Made by a program: the position numbers and the translations under genes
Part shown: in pieces, positions 9,075-17,743 of the stretch
Layout: the number at the start of each line of letters is the position of its first letter
Position numbering within the stretch: position 1 is the stretch's first letter
Notes under the pieces: model-generated
What the model was told of the DNA's origin: nothing
Database searches by the model: none
Seen by the model: the letters and a program-made list of their open reading frames with translations, nothing else
NCBI GenBank assembly: GCA_964609385.1
Contig: CAZSSM010000051.1
Span: forward strand, 1-52,269
From: CAZSSM01 sp964609385
GTDB taxonomy: Bacteria > Planctomycetota > Planctomycetia > Isosphaerales > Isosphaeraceae
DNA length: 52,269 nucleotides
Direction of reading: 5' to 3'

Positions 9075-9818
9075 ATGCAACGATTCAACGTCGACTCAGA
9101 CGACTACTATGTCAACCTGAGCCTCAACACGGAGATTCCGCTGCCTAGCGACCGCGAGACCGTGCTCCATTATTTCGAGCAGATGCGCAAGGCTTACCCG
9201 GAACTCCGCGATTTCTACACCCGTGAGGGTGGCGACCTCGTCCTGGAAAGCGATAAAGAGGCCGGGCATTACCGCTGGTTGGCGATCGAGCAGAAGCGGC
9301 TCTGTAGCGGCTATGTCAACCCGGCCAGCACAGAAGAGGCCTACCCCCAGCACGAGTTGGTCCTGGAGCTGGCCCCGCACTTGCTCTCGCTTAGCTTACT
9401 CGACTGCGAGGCGCTGGACGTGCTCTACGGGTTCGACTTCACCTACGCGGGCAACCACGACGAGGTCGTCTGCGAAGCCTTGGGCTTGGGACCGGGCCTG
9501 GAAGGGCTGCTCGGCGAGAGCGATCGGCGGATCGTCAATTTCGAGCCATCGATCACCTTGGCCCTCGATGAGAGCTGTCGACTCCAGTGCCGGCTTTGGA
9601 TCGAGACCCGGACCAACGCCTATCAGATCCGGACTGGGACGTACTCCGAAGACCAGCTCAGCATCTACTTCACCGTCCGACAGTTCTGGGGCCTGGGCCC
9701 GGAGGCCTCGTTCATCGAGTCGTATCGACGGCAATGTGCCCTGGGTGAGCAACTCCTGGAAGAGCGGGTGATCCCGAAGATCATCCGTCCCTTGGCTCAG
9801 ACGATCGCCTCACGTTGA
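9075..9818 (+). CDS. Conserved-looking protein of unknown function
   Basis: A soluble 247-residue protein that I do not recognise. The composition is well balanced, with no signal peptide, membrane helix or low-complexity stretch. It is acidic and rich in aromatic residues: MQRFNVDSDDYYVNLSLNTE at the start, a central FDFTYAGNHDEVVCEALGL, and SEDQLSIYFTVRQFWGLG near the end. Codon use is typical of the window, and the start is well supported by GGGAAGGAG 7 nt upstream. The Nudix protein follows on the same strand after about 90 bp, so the two may be cotranscribed. A potentially structured leader precedes it. Coding status is confident; function is unknown. Confidence 0.8.
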   Translation: MQRFNVDSDDYYVNLSLNTEIPLPSDRETVLHYFEQMRKAYPELRDFYTREGGDLVLESDKEAGHYRWLAIEQKRLCSGYVNPASTEEAYPQHELVLELAPHLLSLSLLDCEALDVLYGFDFTYAGNHDEVVCEALGLGPGLEGLLGESDRRIVNFEPSITLALDESCRLQCRLWIETRTNAYQIRTGTYSEDQLSIYFTVRQFWGLGPEASFIESYRRQCALGEQLLEERVIPKIIRPLAQTIASR

Positions 9819-9908
9819 ATCTGGACACACGCCGACGATCGACCCGCCTTCGGACCGGGTCGAGTCGGAGTGTAGGAACGGATGCCCCAGGGATCGGAGG
9901 CCCTGCCC

Positions 9909-10586
9909 ATGACTGCCCAGACCCGACGGGTCCTGGTCACACCGGCCGAGACGTTCGACCGGCTCGGTCGTTTTCAAGGTTTTCATCCATCGGTGTCGAC
10001 CTATCTCGGTCCGCTCCTGGACGCCTCGCGGTTCGAGCCCCGCGATGCGATGGAGACCGATCCGCATTTCAAACAGTTGATTCCCTATGTGATCATCGAA
10101 TCGAACGGGCGTTGGCTCAGCTACTCGCGTGGCCGATCGGCCAATGAGTCGCGGTTGCACGCCCTGCAGTCACTCGGGATCGGTGGCCACGTCGACGACA
10201 CCGATGTCGGATCGGAGTCAGGTTCTTCGGTTCCCACTTCAACCGGGGATCATCGTGCCGCCTACGAGGCGGCTGTCCGCCGCGAGATCCTTGAGGAGGT
10301 CGATCTGCCGGGCGTCTGGCTCAGGATCCAACCCATCGGCCTAATCAACGATGACCGATCTAAAGTGGGTCAAGTTCATCTAGGAATCGTTCACCATTTG
10401 GTCGTCGAGGGGGCTGACGTCCGGCCCCGTGAGTCGGGGATTGTCGAACCCCGCTTCCTCTTTCCCGACGAGATCTGGGCCCATCGCGATCGGTATGAGA
10501 CCTGGTCGCAATGGCTAATCGATACGGGTCTGGATCGAGTCGCCGGGGGGAATTTCGGGCAGAGGATGGATGCCGAGTCCGGCTAG
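9909..10586 (+). CDS. Nudix-family protein (COG4112-like predicted phosphoesterase)
   Basis: Probable hydrolase of a nucleoside-diphosphate-linked compound. Residue numbers are from the ATG at 9909, chosen because GGAGG lies 8 nt upstream; an ATG at 9882 is also in frame. The Nudix box is split: IGGHVDD (91-97) supplies the glycine end, and EAAVRREILEEVDL (120-133) supplies the RExxEE catalytic helix. About 20 extra residues rich in Ser/Thr/Gly lie between them. The same GGH-spacer-REILEE layout is what I associate with the COG4112 MutT-like phosphoesterase family. The protein is 225 residues with no membrane segment. Its 3' end overlaps the convergent hydrolase gene by 72 bp. The substrate is unknown. 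Confidence 0.8.
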   Translation: MTAQTRRVLVTPAETFDRLGRFQGFHPSVSTYLGPLLDASRFEPRDAMETDPHFKQLIPYVIIESNGRWLSYSRGRSANESRLHALQSLGIGGHVDDTDVGSESGSSVPTSTGDHRAAYEAAVRREILEEVDLPGVWLRIQPIGLINDDRSKVGQVHLGIVHHLVVEGADVRPRESGIVEPRFLFPDEIWAHRDRYETWSQWLIDTGLDRVAGGNFGQRMDAESG

Positions 10587-11867
10587 GGGTTCGTTGGGTC
10601 GGGGCAACCAGACAGGATCCAACTCAGACATGGGTCCGGGAGTGTTGACGATCGCCGGCGCCTGTTGCGAGGTGGGTCGGACTGCGCCGGGCTGCCGAGC
10701 GTCGAGCCAGGCGATGATCTCCGGAAAGATCTCTCGGGGCGCGTACCGGCTCCAGACGAGGTCGCAGTGACCGTAGTCGTGGGCATGGCCCAACGCACGA
10801 CCGAACCGAATCAAGGACTTATCCGTCGATCCGAGCCGGCTGTAGGTCAGTTGCTGGCTCCGGACGTCGACCATGATGTCGCCTTCCCCGGCGACCAGCA
10901 GGGTCGGCGAGGTGATGCGATCTAGATGCTCCCCGTAGCTCAAGGCGCCGTCGGAAGAGAACAGATGGCCGTCGCGGAGATAGGGGTCGAGCTGGCGCAA
11001 CGCGCCTCGGCTGAGGTCCTCCAGCGTGTAGCCGTAGAACCGGTCGATCGTCAGCCGATCGACGTTCTCGGCCGTGTAATAAAACCGGTCGATCCCTGAA
11101 AAGCCCGGCGGTCGGGCCAGGCTCAGCGGCCGGGCGATCCGGCTGGTGCTGAAAACCATCAAGAGGGCGCGGAGCCCTCGGTTGGCCTTGAGCATCCGGA
11201 GGTTATCCGGGGTGTAGGAGAGGATCGCCGTGCTACCCATGCCGACGAAGTTGGCGACTCGATCGGCCTCCGGCGACCATTCCAGGAACGGGAACATCAT
11301 CATTCCGCCGAGGCTGTGCCCGACCCACTCGACTTGGTCGGAGCCGGTGACGTGACACACATGGGAAATGATCGCGGGCAGGTCATGCTCGATCACATCG
11401 TCGACCGTCCAATCGCTCCCCTGCCATTTGGGGAAGATCGACTGGCGGAGGATCGCGTTGACCCGACCGGGTAAGCCGTCCCGATAGCTTCCGCCGCTCC
11501 CTCGAAGATCGAAGACGAAGACCTCGTAGCCGTGTTCGGCCAGTTGGGCCGGCAGGTGGTCGTCGGTGATCGTCCAGAAGGTGGCGTTGAGCCCCAGACC
11601 ATGACAGAGAATGACCGGGCGTTTATTGGGGTCGGGCGTTCGGGGTCGATAGCGACGGACGCCGAGATTCCAGCCGTCGTCGGTCCGAGCGTATTCCTCG
11701 GTACATGGCCGGAGATCCCGATGGGGGGCGTGATCGCGCAGCACGGCACAGCCGGATCCGGAGATCAGGCTGACCACGAGCACGGTAAGTCTGATCAAGC
11801 GCAGGGCCGAGCCAACCTGGCTGGGACCAGCGCTACCGCGTGACCTCGCCGGATCCTTGGCGTTCAC
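10515..11867 (-). CDS. Alpha/beta hydrolase, predicted lipoprotein
   Basis: Probable membrane-attached esterase or lipase. Near the N-terminus, basic residues precede a hydrophobic stretch LTVLVVSLISGSGC that ends in a lipobox-like cysteine. The hydrolase core shows the oxyanion region VILCHGLGLNATFW, the strand VFVFDLRGSGGS, and the nucleophile elbow VGHSLGGMM with catalytic Ser. The acid is probably in VAGEGDIMVD, and the His in DYGHCDLVW. I chose a GTG start (11867) that leaves a compact lipoprotein signal; an in-frame ATG at 12032 would add 55 residues of atypical sequence. The C-terminus (last 24 codons) overlaps the convergent Nudix gene. The substrate is not assignable; the sequence recalls polyester or triacylglycerol hydrolases. 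Confidence 0.85.
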   Translation of the reverse strand: MNAKDPARSRGSAGPSQVGSALRLIRLTVLVVSLISGSGCAVLRDHAPHRDLRPCTEEYARTDDGWNLGVRRYRPRTPDPNKRPVILCHGLGLNATFWTITDDHLPAQLAEHGYEVFVFDLRGSGGSYRDGLPGRVNAILRQSIFPKWQGSDWTVDDVIEHDLPAIISHVCHVTGSDQVEWVGHSLGGMMMFPFLEWSPEADRVANFVGMGSTAILSYTPDNLRMLKANRGLRALLMVFSTSRIARPLSLARPPGFSGIDRFYYTAENVDRLTIDRFYGYTLEDLSRGALRQLDPYLRDGHLFSSDGALSYGEHLDRITSPTLLVAGEGDIMVDVRSQQLTYSRLGSTDKSLIRFGRALGHAHDYGHCDLVWSRYAPREIFPEIIAWLDARQPGAVRPTSQQAPAIVNTPGPMSELDPVWLPRPNEPLAGLGIHPLPEIPPGDSIQTRID

Positions 11868-12093
11868 TCGGGGGAACCTCGATATCGCAGGCGCGACCCC
11901 TCCGGGACCGCGTTGAGCTAGGAAAACACTTAGTGTTGTCGTCCGAGACGACCGGTTCCCTCCAGCTTCCACGGTCCAGCCCCGATCCTCGATGGTGGGC
12001 CGAACGGCTCGGTAGTCAATCGCGACCGCCACAGCCTGTCAATGTCAAGCCACGCCCAGCGCTATGGGTCGATGGTCCCACTATCGGTCAGGC

Positions 12094-13350
12094 TCATCGA
12101 CGACTGGAGGCGCTGAGGCGTCGGAACGAATAGACATCGATGTAGCGATAGGCCCCGCCGGTCGCCTCGGCGAGCCGCTCCAGTGGGTTCTTGGTGACCA
12201 GGTCGGTGCTTGGGCCGACGCCGAAACGGATCGCTTGGATCCGGGTCAAGCCGGCCTCGTCCATGATCTGCTCGGCCTCATAGTTCGAGAGCAGATCGCC
12301 ATCGGTCAGGAAGTAGAGCACCTCGGACTTCAAAGCCAAGCCGGTTCTTAAGGCCCGCATATGATTGGTAGCCCCGTTGGGTTGGACCGTCCCGAGCCAC
12401 TGCCGAACCCGCTGCTTGTTGGCTGGCGAAGCGTCCATCAGATCGTCGGATCGACCGAAGACCTCGGCCTGAAAGTTGTAGAAGACGACGCCGAACTCGA
12501 CATCCGCGGGGAGCTGGTTGAGGCTCTGGAGCAACTCACGCTTGGCCACCTCCAAGGCGTTCTCCAAGGTCATGCTCCCGGAACGGTCGATCACATAGAC
12601 GAAGGAACGTCCTTGAGCCTCAGCTCCGAAGAAGCTGGTCCCCGACCCACTGCCTCCACCGGGGGCACGTCCGGTCCCCTGGCCGAAGGCGGTCGTCTCC
12701 GAGGGTTTGATGCCGATCCCCGAGACGCCCGTCCCCAACGGCGGTGACGGGGCTAATTGGAGATCGGGCGAGGAGGGCAATAGGTCGGCCATCAAGCCTT
12801 CGGCGATCTCATCGAGCACCGATTCCGAGCCGATCGAGAGGCTCGGCGACTCCGTCGGCGCGGAGGGGCCCCGATTCCCCAGGTTCCCGGTCAACGGGTC
12901 CTCACCGCCGGCATCGCGGTTCTCGACCGGCCCGAGCATGGCGCGGACCTCCTCGACGGACCGTCGGTCGGCGAACGAGGCCCCGCCCAGCGCGACCCAC
13001 GAGCCGAGGATCAACAGGATCGCGTGGACCAGCACCGTCGCGGCCAGGGCACGTGGGTCGGTCAACGGCGAATCGGAGACGCCCCGGAACGTGCGGGCGA
13101 TCAAGCGTCCGAAGGACGAACGCCGCGATCGCCGACGTCGGCTCTGGGGGGGCGATGTCGGCTGAGCCGTCGAAGTCGTCGAGGATTGCGCCGAATGGGC
13201 TTCGGCCTCGGCGACCGGATCTGGGTCCGGATCGACCGGCCGGGCCTCGATCCGGATCGGCCCGATCCGCTCACCGCCCGGGTCCGGTCGGCCGAACGCA
13301 TCGAACGGCCCTTGCGGCGAAGGCCCAGAGCCAGGGTCAGGATGCGTCAT
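12094..13350 (-). CDS. VWA-domain protein with N-terminal membrane anchor
   Basis: Last gene of the Exb-type operon, 418 residues. Residues 1-~100 are Pro/Ser/Arg-rich and cytosol-like. One membrane helix follows (ALAATVLVHAILLILGSWVALGG), in the topology of a TonB protein. A Gly/Ser/Pro-rich linker then leads to a von Willebrand factor A domain from ~245 to the end. The MIDAS metal site is intact: DRSGSM, the threonine in NGATNHMRAL, and TDGD. The fold would bind a divalent metal and a protein partner. The start overlaps the upstream OB-like gene by 14 bp. Because ExbB/ExbD normally drive TonB and no TonB is seen here, this protein may be the energised partner; that is inference. Confidence 0.85.
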   Translation of the reverse strand: MTHPDPGSGPSPQGPFDAFGRPDPGGERIGPIRIEARPVDPDPDPVAEAEAHSAQSSTTSTAQPTSPPQSRRRRSRRSSFGRLIARTFRGVSDSPLTDPRALAATVLVHAILLILGSWVALGGASFADRRSVEEVRAMLGPVENRDAGGEDPLTGNLGNRGPSAPTESPSLSIGSESVLDEIAEGLMADLLPSSPDLQLAPSPPLGTGVSGIGIKPSETTAFGQGTGRAPGGGSGSGTSFFGAEAQGRSFVYVIDRSGSMTLENALEVAKRELLQSLNQLPADVEFGVVFYNFQAEVFGRSDDLMDASPANKQRVRQWLGTVQPNGATNHMRALRTGLALKSEVLYFLTDGDLLSNYEAEQIMDEAGLTRIQAIRFGVGPSTDLVTKNPLERLAEATGGAYRYIDVYSFRRLSASSRR

Positions 13351-14056
13351 GGGGAAGGAACTCCGGTCGGGATTCGGTGTCCGGTTCGCGATGGCGGTTC
13401 CGAGGTCGCTCCGGGGTCCGAAGCAACCAGCTCACCGCGACCAGCGCGATGAGAATCATGGCGATGACGACCTCGAAGAGTCGACGGATGAGCCGGTCTC
13501 GTCGATCCCAATCGCGTTGGTCCTCCGAGGTCGACCGAACAACCGTCGGCGCCTGGGACCCAACAATCAAGGGGGCCACCCGAGGCACGTCTTCGGCCGC
13601 GTACCGGAGCCGCTTGATGTAGACACCCTCAACCTGGATCTGATCGCCCAGCTCGATGTCTGTGGGCGTCTCCGAACTGCCTTCCTCTGACGAGGGATAG
13701 ACCGCGCAAAACAGGTTACCCTCCTCGGTCTGGAGCCAAAGCTCGCTCAGTGGAGGGAACGTCCCGAGATCGTTCTGTCGAAATCGTCGGACCAAACGAC
13801 CCTCAAGGGTCACCATGCGTCCCCGATACGATTCCGGCTCGTCCCAGAGATCGCGAAACCGGACGGCCACTGGCGTCTCGGCGATCGATCCCGGGTCGTC
13901 TGGAGGCTCCAATGCCAAGCGGTAGGCCGCCAGATCCTCAAGGTCCAGCGGTTCGCCGCGAACCCCGGAGAACGGCTCCCGCTCCGACCCTCGGCAGTCG
14001 TCTGGGCTCACCGGGCAGATCAGGACCAATAGGATGACGGCCCACCTCAAGTTCAT
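13337..14056 (-). CDS. Secreted/anchored protein with OB-like domain
   Basis: A 239-residue protein of unknown function inside the Exb operon. It begins with a signal peptide (MNLRWAVILLVLICPVS) and ends with one membrane helix (LFEVVIAMILIALVAVSWLL) followed by a basic, Pro-rich tail. Most of the chain would therefore lie outside the cytoplasm. Residues ~65-170 read like an OB-fold tract of beta strands: the phrase ESYRGRMVTLEGRLVRRF and later LGDQIQVEGVYIKRLRY are typical of bacterial OB-fold domains that mention volume exchange or binding. It is 3 bp downstream of the second exbD. Coding is confident; the fold is tentative. Confidence 0.72.
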   Translation of the reverse strand: MNLRWAVILLVLICPVSPDDCRGSEREPFSGVRGEPLDLEDLAAYRLALEPPDDPGSIAETPVAVRFRDLWDEPESYRGRMVTLEGRLVRRFRQNDLGTFPPLSELWLQTEEGNLFCAVYPSSEEGSSETPTDIELGDQIQVEGVYIKRLRYAAEDVPRVAPLIVGSQAPTVVRSTSEDQRDWDRRDRLIRRLFEVVIAMILIALVAVSWLLRTPERPRNRHREPDTESRPEFLPHDAS

Positions 14057-14059
14057 GGC

Positions 14060-14647
14060 TCAGAGCCTCGGTCGCGCGGGGGACTCGGCGATCGATTCCG
14101 AGGGCGAGGCCAAGCGGACCGCGAGGATCCCCGCCTGTGTGCAGGCCGAGACCACTCGCGCCGCCAGTTCGTAACGGAGCGCGTCGTCGGCCTGGATCGT
14201 CACCTCTAGGGGGAGATCGGGGTCGATTCGTCGGTAACGGTCCAGGCGATCGCGGAGTGTTGGGATGTCCGGAACCGCTGCGTTCTGGAGCGTCAGGCTG
14301 GCCAGCCCGCCATCCGAATCCGCCGAAGCCCGGACGACCAGATCGGTCTCGATCCCGAAGTCGGTCGGTCGGATCTCGGGCCGAACCTCGGCATTGGGAT
14401 CGGGTTCAGCCCCGACCAACGAGGCATTGGGGATCGCTGACGGCGCCGAGGGCAGATACAGATCCAACCGTGTCTCGCGCGAAGGGGCCTGGAAGGTGAC
14501 CACGAAGAAGGCCAGCAACTGGAAGGCCATGTCGAGCATCGGCGCCGCCGGGAAGAAGACCTCCTGCGGCAGGGTCCGTCGTCGACGTCGAGGCCCACGC
14601 GACGACTGGGCCGAGAGGAGCGTCGCGCTGTTCTGGACCAGGCTCAT
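14060..14647 (-). CDS. exbD: ExbD/TolR-family biopolymer transport protein (second copy)
   Basis: A 195-residue single-pass inner-membrane protein that would form a proton-driven motor with the ExbB-like protein. The sole helix carries the family's essential acidic residue in the phrase APMLDMAFQLLAFFVV (about residues 37-52). The C-terminal part is periplasmic and has the ExbD-type end VTIQADDALRYELAARVVSACTQAG. Its ATG shares one base with the stop of the upstream exbD (TAATG), so translation is likely coupled. The long polar segment between helix and C-terminal domain (about 60 residues) is larger than in enterobacterial ExbD (~140 residues total), as is common in planctomycetes. Confidence 0.88.
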   Translation of the reverse strand: MSLVQNSATLLSAQSSRGPRRRRRTLPQEVFFPAAPMLDMAFQLLAFFVVTFQAPSRETRLDLYLPSAPSAIPNASLVGAEPDPNAEVRPEIRPTDFGIETDLVVRASADSDGGLASLTLQNAAVPDIPTLRDRLDRYRRIDPDLPLEVTIQADDALRYELAARVVSACTQAGILAVRLASPSESIAESPARPRL

Positions 14648-15228
14648 TAGCGTTGGCTCCGGAGCACGATCAGGCTGAATCGAGCGAACCCGCGTTCCTG
14701 AGCCAGAGCCAGGGTCTCGCGAACCTCACCATAGCGAGCCGAGCGGTCGGCCCGAATGATGACGCGGGTCGGGATCTCGGTCGGGACCGGACCGCCCAAA
14801 GTCTCTAGGCCGGATCGTCGGCGGTCGGCTTGTTCGGCCCACCATCCCGAGGAGTCGGCCACATTCAGGACTCGGGGCGTCTCGGAGTCCGGGTCGAGCA
14901 CCAAGCGCCCTTCGGCATCGATGACCACGACCAGGCGATCCAATTGCAGATCAGCGCCGGGCAAGGCCGCTGGGGCGACCGGCAGTCGGACCACCTGGGT
15001 CGCTCCCTCAATGCGTGTCCCGAAGTGGACCAGCATCATGAAGAACGTGATCAGTTGCAGGACGACGTCCAGCATCGGGATCAGGTTCGGCTCGAAGACC
15101 GCGTCATCGGCGTTGCGGCGCGATCGCGTCACTCGGGAACCCTCCAATGGCCTTGATGACTCGGACACCGGGGACGGCCGGCCAGGCAGCGGGACGATCG
15201 GTCGGATCCGCGCCTCGATGGGTTGCAT
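14647..15228 (-). CDS. exbD: ExbD/TolR-family biopolymer transport protein (first copy)
   Basis: A 193-residue ExbD/TolR homologue. A ~45-residue polar N-terminus precedes the single membrane helix, whose proton-relay aspartate is visible in NLIPMLDVVLQLITFFMML. The periplasmic part ends with the ExbD signature VIIRADRSARYGEVRETLALAQERGF. It lies 60 bp after the exbB-like gene and overlaps the next exbD by one base. The two ExbD copies are clearly different in sequence (for example LDVVLQ versus LDMAFQ in the helix), so they are not a recent duplication and may form a heterodimer around the ExbB pentamer. Confidence 0.88.
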   Translation of the reverse strand: MQPIEARIRPIVPLPGRPSPVSESSRPLEGSRVTRSRRNADDAVFEPNLIPMLDVVLQLITFFMMLVHFGTRIEGATQVVRLPVAPAALPGADLQLDRLVVVIDAEGRLVLDPDSETPRVLNVADSSGWWAEQADRRRSGLETLGGPVPTEIPTRVIIRADRSARYGEVRETLALAQERGFARFSLIVLRSQR

Positions 15229-15288
15229 GCGGTTCGACGAGGGGAGGTCAACAAATGCGCTTGGAGACTCGCACGCTCAGGCGTTCGG

Positions 15289-16188
15289 TCACGGCGAGGG
15301 TGGGGTCGACGACGGCGGTGGCCCCGATGACGATCCGCCTGACTCCCAAGGCCCGACGCTCGAAGGCAGCATGTTCAATGGGGTCTGTGCCCGGACCCCC
15401 GGCGCGAACTGCTCCAGGAGCGGATCGGCAGTGATCAGCACATCCATCGAGAGCCGCGCGATCCGGTTGCGGAACAGGGCGTAGAAGGCGATCGCCGGGA
15501 TCGACAGGCCAATTCCCTCCAGGGTCGCGAACAGGGCCGTCGAGATCCCCCCGGCCAGTTGGCTCGCGTTCGGCGTCGTGCTCTCAACGCTCATCACCTG
15601 AAAGCTGAGGATCATGCCGTAGACAGTCCCGAGCAGACCGATCATCGGGCCCAACGTGCCCGCCGTGGCAAGGTAGGTGGCGCGGTGCTCCATCTCCATG
15701 GTGGCGTCCTCGTTGACCACCTCCATGGCCTGCTTCGCATTGGGCAGACCTTTGGGCAATTTGCGGACCCCGGCGGCCAGCACGCGCGCCAGCATCGAGT
15801 TGCTGGTCTCCAACCGATCGTACGCTTCGCTGAACCGCTTCTGTTGCAGCAAGGCCTCGACGTCGCGGACCAGGCCGGCCGGCACAACCTCCGCGCGTCG
15901 ATAGTGGAAGGCCATCCAAGCGACCAAGGCGATCAGGTAGAGCGACATCAGGAGGATCACCACGCCGATCAGGCCCGACCGCTCCAGGGCCCAGGCCAGG
16001 AACGACTGATCCTCTGGGACCATGGAGCCGTCCTCGGAGACGTCATCCGACTCGACCCGCGCGGAGACGGCGCTGTCGTCCGATCGCGCTTGTGCCTGGG
16101 CCGGTCCCGAACCCAGTCCAAGCACGACGAGGGCGAGGATCATCGCGAGGACCACATCCTTGACGAGTCCCGTCCGTTTGCTCCGCAT
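15289..16188 (-). CDS. exbB: MotA/TolQ/ExbB-family proton channel
   Basis: Inner-membrane proton channel that energises the ExbD proteins. The ATG at 16188 is preceded by GGGAGGA at good spacing, giving 299 residues; in-frame codons extend 25 residues upstream but lack such a site. A cleavable signal peptide (MILALVVLGLGSGPAQAQA) and a short polar segment precede the first helix (GVVILLMSLYLIALVAWMAF). The family core comes later: ATAGTLGPMIGLLGTVYGMI with the conserved Gly/Thr helix, and LAGGISTALFATLEGIGLSI. It is the first gene of a five-gene minus-strand operon, exbB-exbD-exbD-OB-VWA. The extra exported N-terminal region is absent from E. coli ExbB but usual in planctomycetal and other long ExbB proteins. 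Confidence 0.9.
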   Translation of the reverse strand: MRSKRTGLVKDVVLAMILALVVLGLGSGPAQAQARSDDSAVSARVESDDVSEDGSMVPEDQSFLAWALERSGLIGVVILLMSLYLIALVAWMAFHYRRAEVVPAGLVRDVEALLQQKRFSEAYDRLETSNSMLARVLAAGVRKLPKGLPNAKQAMEVVNEDATMEMEHRATYLATAGTLGPMIGLLGTVYGMILSFQVMSVESTTPNASQLAGGISTALFATLEGIGLSIPAIAFYALFRNRIARLSMDVLITADPLLEQFAPGVRAQTPLNMLPSSVGPWESGGSSSGPPPSSTPPSP

Positions 16189-16266
16189 CCCAATCCTCCC
16201 AGATCGCCCCGCGCTCCAAACCTCACCGGGTCCCTCCGATCCACGAACCTTCCACGGCAGCACGTA

Positions 16267-16318
16267 GGTTCGAGGATATCTCCTCAGTATACGAACCGGA
16301 CCAGACTGGAATCGTCAA
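16267..16318 (-). promoter_or_regulatory. Candidate promoter/operator upstream of exbB operon
   Basis: Read on the minus strand, TTGACG (16313-16318) and TATACT (16286-16291) resemble -35 and -10 hexamers, but the 21-nt spacing is too long for a standard sigma-70 promoter. GGTTCG (16267-16272) and CGAACC (16292-16297) form an inverted repeat, with GAGGA-TATC-TCCTC nested inside. The site lies about 80-130 bp before the exbB start, so it may be an operator over the -10 region. Confidence 0.3.
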
Positions 16319-16474
16319 CCGGAACGAGGGACCGGCATCAGCGAGATGCGGTTGGAGATCGATTCGACCTCAATAATCAGTGACCCATCTGTCAGCATCC
16401 CTTCACTTGAGAAATGTCGTGCGGTCTGAGGGACTTCGTCGCTCCCTCCGTACCCGCTCCACAACACTTGAGGT

Positions 16475-17464
16475 TCATGGCTTCGCTCTCCGAGGACCGA
16501 TCGGGATCACCGCGCCGTCTCGGACCTCGATGGCAAAGCCTCTGGGGTTCGGGCCGTTGGAGTCGCCGAAGATGAAACGGGGGAAGCGTCGGAACATGCT
16601 GGCCGGACCCAGAACATCCTCGCCGTCGAGCCATCGCCGTTCGGCCTCTGGCTCGGCCAGGGCGATCCGGACGGCGCGGGCCAGTTCGTAGAGTCCGTCA
16701 GCCAGCCGGAGGTGGGCCGAGAGCAACCAAGCGGCACGCAGATGGGCCGTCCCCTGTGCGTACCAGGAGGCCTTGATCGCCGGGAACGGTGTCGGTTGCC
16801 CAGAATCACGCATCGCCTCGAAGGCAACGGCGCAGCCCTGAGCATCGCGACTCAAGGAGTTCCGGCAGGCGATTGGGCGAACCCGATGGATCCCACAGAT
16901 CCGGTCCCCGGCCAGAAACGGACAGGCCAACCCGCTGCAGGCCAGCGCCTCGCCGTCGAGCGGATCGGTCGCTGAGATGGACCGAATCAGACGTTCGAGG
17001 AGGAGACGTTGCCTTGATGGCGGGGCTTGGATGATCGTCCGTGCGATCAAGAAAACCCCCAACGCGTGCCCCCCGACCGGTTGTCGACAGCAATACGTGC
17101 AGCCCAGCCGACAGGCGATCTGGTCCCGCTCGGCGATCGCCTCGGGCTCCCGCTCCAAGGTCAACTCCAAGTCGTCAAACCTTCTGAGCCAAAGCGCCGG
17201 CAAGATTCCCGGTTCGAGCGGGAGACGTTGTCCCGCCAGCTCCTCGACCGACGCGCGATACCAATGAGCCACATGTGGGTCGGCGACGGCGAGCAAATCC
17301 GCTCGCGGCCCCGGCACCCGCAACCCGGCCGGATACGACCTGCCCTCCTGTCCTTCGGGAACACCAAGGAGCTGACGTCCCTCAGAACAATCTCGAGGAC
17401 GATGCCCACGAGATGCTGGGCGGACCAGTCGGCGAAACGGACGATCTCGTCGACGATTCACCAT
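16475..17464 (-). CDS. Cysteine-cluster (YkgJ-type zinc/iron-binding) protein, probable frameshift near the N-terminus
   Basis: Contains an eight-cysteine-like metal site of the YkgJ/UPF0153 type: CRLGCTYCCR, then CSGLACPFLAGDRICGIHRVRPIACRNSLS. These proteins bind zinc or an iron-sulphur cluster; no reaction is known. The open frame runs 329 residues, but its first ~37 codons have poor G/C at the third position and an arginine-rich translation. The neighbouring frame over the same bases has the high third-position G/C normal here and a protein-like reading (VDEIVRFADWSAQHLVG...). The reading appears to switch frames at about 17340-17370. So the true N-terminus is uncertain: this is either a natural frameshift (possible pseudogene) or a sequence error. 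The metal-binding domain is intact. Confidence 0.7.
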   Translation of the reverse strand: MVNRRRDRPFRRLVRPASRGHRPRDCSEGRQLLGVPEGQEGRSYPAGLRVPGPRADLLAVADPHVAHWYRASVEELAGQRLPLEPGILPALWLRRFDDLELTLEREPEAIAERDQIACRLGCTYCCRQPVGGHALGVFLIARTIIQAPPSRQRLLLERLIRSISATDPLDGEALACSGLACPFLAGDRICGIHRVRPIACRNSLSRDAQGCAVAFEAMRDSGQPTPFPAIKASWYAQGTAHLRAAWLLSAHLRLADGLYELARAVRIALAEPEAERRWLDGEDVLGPASMFRRFPRFIFGDSNGPNPRGFAIEVRDGAVIPIGPRRAKP

Positions 17465-17743
17465 GTCGAATTCCCATTCGTGTCCATGGATCCTCGTTGT
17501 TGTCCCCCTCCTAGAATCGCCACCGAACCCGTTGACTGAACAAACTAGACGGAACTTGACAAGGATGACGAAGCGCTTGATGGATCGCTGGGTAGTCTCT
17601 TGATAACGTTCCCGAGAATCACACGAAGCACAGCCAAGGGTTACCCCAACCAGATTTCGACCAGAACCGATCGACTAGACGCAGATCACGTTCGAGATCA
17701 GGGAAATAATCGGCCGGATGGGTTCGGGTTGTGCCGACTCCAA

